Positions 60,664-64,000 of a DNA stretch of 64,000 nucleotides are shown one piece after another. How positions within the stretch are numbered: the stretch's first letter is position 1; each line of letters opens with the position of its first letter. The notes under the pieces were generated by a model that saw only the letters and a list, made by a program, of their open reading frames with translations, did not search any database and was not told the origin of the DNA. The stretch covers positions 18,370-82,369 of the forward strand of contig JANQKS010000074.1 of assembly GCA_028281005.1 (NCBI GenBank), given 5' to 3'. The stretch is from Pseudomonadales bacterium (GTDB taxonomy: Bacteria > Pseudomonadota > Gammaproteobacteria > Pseudomonadales > Azotimanducaceae). The position numbers and the translations under genes were made by a program.

Positions 60664-61200
60664 TCAATCGCAAGTCACCTCCACCCGGTCGATCCAACGG
60701 CCGAAGCGCAGCTTGAAGAACTGCACGTGATCTCCACGACTGCAGTAAAGGCGGCGCACGGAGCCGCCGTTGCCGCCCGCGCCTACACCCCGGTACGTGA
60801 GTTGTGTGCCGCCGATCTTCTGGCAACGTATGCTCATAACGCGGTCCACGTAGATACCAGCTTTCACCTTGATTCCAGCAACCAGAGCATCACCTGGGCA
60901 ATAGCGCGTGTAATAGGGGTTTGAACGCGTGGGATTTGAACCCGTGCTGAGCGCTCCGTTACCCGCAACGCGGCTCCATGTGGCAAACCAAGAGTCGCCA
61001 CGAACACGCCAACAGATTGGGACAATCTCGTCCACAAATGTGCCTGCTTTCACCTTGATGCCGATCAGGGATTGTCCCGGGGGACAGCGCCGTATGAACT
61101 CGTGCGTACCACCGTCACCCCCCGCCCTGAGGACGTAAGGTTCCGCTGTTGCGAGCCCTGGCATCAGGGTCGCGAGTAAAATGAGGACAATCACTGGCAT
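60664..61200 (-). CDS. Secreted triple-repeat protein (beta-prism-like?)
   Basis: 178 residues with a clear signal peptide (VIVLILLATLMPGLATA). The mature part is built from three related units: GGTHEFIRRCPPGQSLIGIK to CW, then YYTRYCPGDALVAGIKVKAG to RC, then SVRRLYCSRGDHVQFFKLRF to TC. Each has a Cys near the start, a xVKAGxxVDxxx or FGRWIDRV strand, and a closing Cys, so three disulphides are likely. GGDGG and GAGGNGG precede two units. This looks like the threefold beta-prism of jacalin or VMO-I proteins, but that is structural inference. Confidence 0.75.
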   Translation of the reverse strand: MPVIVLILLATLMPGLATAEPYVLRAGGDGGTHEFIRRCPPGQSLIGIKVKAGTFVDEIVPICWRVRGDSWFATWSRVAGNGALSTGSNPTRSNPYYTRYCPGDALVAGIKVKAGIYVDRVMSIRCQKIGGTQLTYRGVGAGGNGGSVRRLYCSRGDHVQFFKLRFGRWIDRVEVTCD

Positions 61201-61211
61201 CGACGTGCTCT

Positions 61212-61230
61212 TTAAGTGAAGGTCACTTAA
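61212..61230. promoter_or_regulatory. Perfect palindrome upstream of the triple-repeat secreted gene
   Basis: TTAAGTGA (61212-61219) and TCACTTAA (61223-61230) are perfect complements around AGG, ending 12 bp before the start codon of the gene at 61200 on the minus strand. It has the symmetry of an operator and could equally be a hairpin at the 5' end of the message. The rest of this divergent gap (61231-61343) shows no other clear signal. Confidence 0.5.
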
Positions 61231-61343
61231 CGCTATGTCACATGACCACCTGGCACCATCCCAGGAATCTATGATGTACGTCGAGCCTTGCCGGGTGCAC
61301 GCGTTACATCATTGCAAGCGCAGCAACCGCGTCCATTGTAGCG

Positions 61344-62167
61344 ATGACAATCACCCTACTTTCATCCAGCGTATTCGCAAGGCCAATCACTCTTATTCTG
61401 GATGAGTCCAATCGGCGTTCGGTTATTGAAGGTGGGAACGACGCGTATGCGGGAGCAGAGACACAAAAAGTAATACTCAATCCTGTAGCGTTGCAGTTTG
61501 ACCGTGGGGATTACACCCTGGTCGATTCCAACGGTACAGCAGTAGCCGTTACCAACGACCTAGCAACACCGGACAGTGCAGGTAATGCTAGGTTGACTGC
61601 CAGGTCCGGAGCAGATGAAGCTTTTGCTGAATTAGCTCTAAATTCAGATGAGTCCGGCGCAAACCCCATCCCACTTTTGCCCGTTGGCTTTGAATGACAG
61701 ACAGTGTCGTTTGAAGACTCTGAACTAAGCGACGGCGATTCCATTCTAGTAGACGTAAACTATCAACAATCGGTGGCTATAAATTCACCTGACGCCAACT
61801 ACGAGGTCAATCTGTCGAGTGGAATCTCCATTTTCGAACGTACCCCTATTTTCAGTGACGGTGACGTGTTTGTTTTTGATCAAGTATTTGGCTCGACTCT
61901 TGTATTTGATTCTGATCCAGTCGATTGTCAGGGCAACAGCACGGGACAGGGTGTGCTTACCCACACCATTTCCGATGTAACTACGAACCTACTCATTGCT
62001 GATCCTGTTTTCGCATTTGACTCCTGTCTTGAAGGCGGGAGCTGTTTCAATCCAATCGCTTGACGGGTGGTGACTGCCGTACCAGAGCCAGGCGCTGTTC
62101 TTTATTGGGGATTGGCATATTGCTGTTGGTAGCACGCACCTTCAGTTTGACGCACCGCCTTACCTGA
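61344..62167 (+). pseudogene. PEP-CTERM-type secreted protein, interrupted
   Basis: One reading frame runs from the ATG at 61344 through two in-frame TGA codons, at 61695-61697 and 62061-62063, to the sorting motif VPEPGAVL (62079-62102). A one-base slip there then gives LLGIGILLLVART, the hydrophobic helix, and a stop at 62165-62167. The VPEP box plus helix is the C-terminal signal recognised by exosortase. The first section has the hydrophobic end of a signal peptide (LLSSSVFA), and the frame upstream continues hydrophobic without a start. With two stops and a slip it is probably broken, although TGA recoding is not excluded. Confidence 0.7.
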
Positions 62168-62300
62168 CCATTCTATCTACCAACAATCAGTACCCCGGAC
62201 ATAACTACACAACGAGCGGACTAACTTGCCACGCGTCAGGTTATCTAGCGATTGGGTTATACGTTGGAAAATGGTGCGAGCGGTCGCTGGGGAGGCGGGC

Positions 62301-62894
62301 TTATTCAGATAGGAAGGCGTCAGCGAACCGCCGTAAGAATTGTTTGCGTCGCTTCTGAAACTCCGAGCTGTCCACTCCCAGCCCCGTGATCATTTTCGTG
62401 AACTGCGGAAATGCGATGGGGAACGTAACGATCGCTACCCATGTAAGCTGCAGTTGGGCAGCATCCATTTTTGGAACTTTGCCTTCTTTTATTTGTTGCT
62501 TGATGCCGTTGACCAACGGTTGCCACGCGGCACTGCGTTCATCTTCAGCAATCGCGGGACTGCCTGTGTACTCGAGGGCTTCCCAAGTCGCCAATTTGAT
62601 CCATTCCGCGTCTGCATACTGCTGCTCCTGAAAAAAAACCAGACTTTCCGCAAGACTTGCCGGTTTCGTGTCTCTGGCCTCGTTTACAGCGCCGAGTTTG
62701 TTCGTGAGCAGCGCATCTAGCAGACCGTCTTTTGATCCGAAATAGTGATAGATGTTTGCTTTGTTCACCCCGGCGGCTGACGCAATACGGTCGATCCGGG
62801 CACCTGCCCGACCGTATTTCAGAAACTCCTCAAGTGCAGCTTCCAAAATTACTGACTCGGTACGGGCGCGATCTCGTTTCGGTGACTCTGGCAC
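62301..62894 (-). CDS. TetR/AcrR-family transcriptional regulator
   Basis: About 197 residues. The helix-turn-helix is RIDRIASAAGVNKANIYHYFGSKDGLL (quoted over its core, IASAAGVNKANIYHYFGS), and the rest is a ligand-binding domain of the AcrR kind. The open frame extends to 62975, but that would place the palindromic operator inside the gene, so I choose the GTG at 62894 (MPESPKRDRART); ATG at 62945 is possible. It is divergent from the VOC gene and probably represses it and itself. Confidence 0.85.
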   Translation of the reverse strand: MPESPKRDRARTESVILEAALEEFLKYGRAGARIDRIASAAGVNKANIYHYFGSKDGLLDALLTNKLGAVNEARDTKPASLAESLVFFQEQQYADAEWIKLATWEALEYTGSPAIAEDERSAAWQPLVNGIKQQIKEGKVPKMDAAQLQLTWVAIVTFPIAFPQFTKMITGLGVDSSEFQKRRKQFLRRFADAFLSE

Positions 62895-62904
62895 AGTTTG
62901 ATTT

Positions 62905-62920
62905 CTAACTAAATAGTTAG
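62905..62920. promoter_or_regulatory. TetR-type operator between TetR and VOC genes
   Basis: CTAACTA (62905-62911) and TAGTTAG (62914-62920) form a 7-bp inverted repeat around AA, in an A/T-rich divergent gap. This resembles operators of many TetR regulators. It lies 47 bp before the VOC start and ten bp from the chosen TetR start. Confidence 0.6.
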
Positions 62921-62966
62921 TTAAAATTCTACGGTACAAAGCCATAGAGATGCAAGAGAGGGAAGC

Positions 62967-63317
62967 ATGAGCCATCCGGTTGTGTTTTTTGATATCGCCG
63001 GGCCGCTAGGAGCAGGCTTACCTGAGTTCTACAAAGCGACGCTGGGTTGGGAGGCCGACGAAGGCGGCGCATTTTCCGTCGCAGTCGCCGGTACGACGTT
63101 AGATGCTACACTTCGACAGGACCCAGCAGACAAGGTGATCTACGCCGGTGTGCCAGACATCAATGCCACACTGGATAGTGTAACCAAAGCAGGCGGTCAG
63201 ATTGTCGCACCCAGATTTGAGGTACCCGGCGTTGTCGTGTTGGCATTGTTTACGGATCCAGCTGGAAACACTATGGGGCTGGTTGAAATGGACGGTGAGC
63301 AGCCTGTGATACCCTGA
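62967..63317 (+). CDS. VOC-family (glyoxalase-fold) protein
   Basis: 116 residues, one VOC domain of the short type: FFDIAGPLGAGLPEFYKATLGWE at the start (quoted here partly as GAGLPEFYKATLGWE) and VVLALFTDPAGNTMGLVEM at the end. Members of this short group are often drug- or aldehyde-tolerance proteins. GAGAGGGAAG lies before the ATG. It is divergent from a TetR repressor with an operator between them, so it is probably induced by a small molecule bound by that repressor. Confidence 0.88.
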   Translation: MSHPVVFFDIAGPLGAGLPEFYKATLGWEADEGGAFSVAVAGTTLDATLRQDPADKVIYAGVPDINATLDSVTKAGGQIVAPRFEVPGVVVLALFTDPAGNTMGLVEMDGEQPVIP

Positions 63318-63476
63318 TCCACTACTCGGGTAGGCCGACTCAGTCGAAGCTGCCTGTCGTTCAGAGCCTCCGATTGTAAAGAGTGAGGGGGCGCGCTAAC
63401 CGCTTTATCAGCAGCTTTGAATCCGATGCCGCCTGACAGTGACTCACGCTCTGAACCCACAGCAACGAAGCAAAAA

Positions 63477-63785
63477 ATGAAATCCACGGTGTTTGCTTTA
63501 CTAACCCTTTTGAGTGCTGCAGCGCTCGCCAATCCCCACTAATCCGAAACACATCAGTGCGCTACTGGATATGCAAGGTGCGCAGGGGTAATCGTGATTG
63601 CTGTGAAGGGGACCAACGTCAACCCCAATCAGGCGGTACGAACAGCCCGCGAAAAGGATTCCAGATTAGCGACCGGTCGAAGTACTTACCAGTACACCCA
63701 GGATAACTCTGAACCGCTCAGCACAGAGCGGCGACACCAAGATGTTCGCGCGGAAATTCTGAACAACAAGTATCCTCAGAACTGA
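63477..63785 (+). pseudogene. Small secreted protein with in-frame stop (uncertain)
   Basis: The ATG at 63477 opens a 21-codon signal-peptide-like stretch (STVFALLTLLSAAALA) that ends at a TAA (63540-63542). The same frame then stays open for another 80 codons to 63785 (SETHQCATGYARCAG, then VIAVKGTNVNPNQAVRT). The simplest reading is a small exported protein interrupted by one stop; a short free peptide or chance are the alternatives. The gap before it (63318-63476) shows nothing. Confidence 0.35.
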
Positions 63786-64000
63786 AGTAAGTGCGAAGCA
63801 GGCCTGAGCAGGGTTTTAGGCATGAGTTTGCCGCGACCGTATGGAACGAGAAGCAAACGCAGTGACTAATAGGCAGTCCGCTCCAATATGCTGTTAGGCG
63901 TCGTGGATTCAATAAGTAAGTGCAACACATAAGTTCTCCAAGCGAGATGAAGCTGGAATACTGAGCCTTCCTTAATCCTGGCAGACAAGGGAAAGCACAT
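63786..64000. other. No gene recognised
   Basis: The last 215 bases contain no supported coding sequence, RNA gene or repeat. A GTTAGGCG string at about 63892 recalls the end of an integron attC site, but no complementary partner was found, so it is not called. Confidence 0.6.

Noticed and set aside
61695..62063. Selenocysteine reading of the two TGA codons
   Set aside because: No SECIS-like hairpin or redox motif is visible at the TGA sites and the gene also has a frame slip, so decay is simpler.
63892..63899. GTTAGGCG string as an integron attC end
   Set aside because: No complementary partner of attC type was found within the expected distance and no integrase is present.
1..64000. tRNA, rRNA, CRISPR array, transposase or phage genes
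   Set aside because: None could be recognised on either strand.

Overview
The window looks like chromosomal DNA of an aerobic Gram-negative bacterium, most probably a marine gammaproteobacterium. This rests on a Coq4-family ubiquinone protein, periplasmic c-type cytochromes and lipoproteins, an NAD-type malic enzyme, a PEP-CTERM tail, and a heavy load of CoA-ester, short-chain dehydrogenase and monooxygenase genes. The taxonomy is inferred from gene content; there is no rRNA, tRNA, CRISPR array, transposase or integrase.

Layout. 0-5.7 kb: end of an acyl-CoA synthetase, a TetR/Coq4 divergent pair, a glutathione transferase coupled to a decayed serine hydrolase, a DUF2807 protein and an intact serine hydrolase. 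5.7-9.0 kb: a chain of hairpins, then a glycosyltransferase and asparagine synthetase pair. 9.1-15.2 kb: enoyl-CoA hydratase, a decayed oligopeptide ABC ATPase, a VOC/SnoaL/acyl-CoA-dehydrogenase-like operon, a second SnoaL protein, a nitroreductase and a luciferase-like monooxygenase. 15.2-24.2 kb: DUF3604 lipoprotein, quinone-oxidoreductase-like enzyme, FBP zinc-finger protein, acyl-CoA dehydrogenase, amidase, Nei glycosylase, two small cytochromes c and a crotonase. 24.3-31.4 kb: sugar-dehydrogenase/dihaem-cytochrome fusion, tandem type III CoA-transferases, amidohydrolase, long crotonase. 31.5-39.8 kb: double VOC protein, small membrane proteins, two hydrolases, acyl-CoA synthetase, F420-type oxidoreductase, Nudix enzyme and a collapsed xanthine dehydrogenase locus. 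39.8-52.3 kb: a catabolic block with P450, paired MaoC hydratases, two SDRs, two APH-like kinases, HAD, MFS, double EthD, PhyH dioxygenase, CoA-transferase and GFA protein. 52.4-60.3 kb: malic enzyme, miniature MFS remnant, PRISE-type enone reductase, Baeyer-Villiger-type monooxygenase, amidohydrolase, SDR and an FAH-family hydratase. 60.3-64 kb: decaying accessory DNA with a GST remnant, a triple-repeat secreted protein, a broken PEP-CTERM gene, a TetR/VOC pair and a broken small secreted ORF.

The functional theme is oxidative breakdown of hydrophobic, probably cyclic compounds through CoA thioesters: hydroxylation or Baeyer-Villiger oxidation, CoA ligation or transfer, dehydrogenation, hydration and ketone formation. 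The substrate cannot be read from the sequence.

The most distinctive structural theme is gene decay. At least five genes survive as both ends with the middle deleted (serine hydrolase, ABC ATPase, xanthine dehydrogenase, MFS transporter, GST), and two secreted-protein genes carry in-frame stops. The most striking non-coding elements are a 193-bp element with perfect 31-bp inverted ends, a run of five hairpins at 5.73-5.88 kb, and a 13-bp tandem repeat before the amidase gene.
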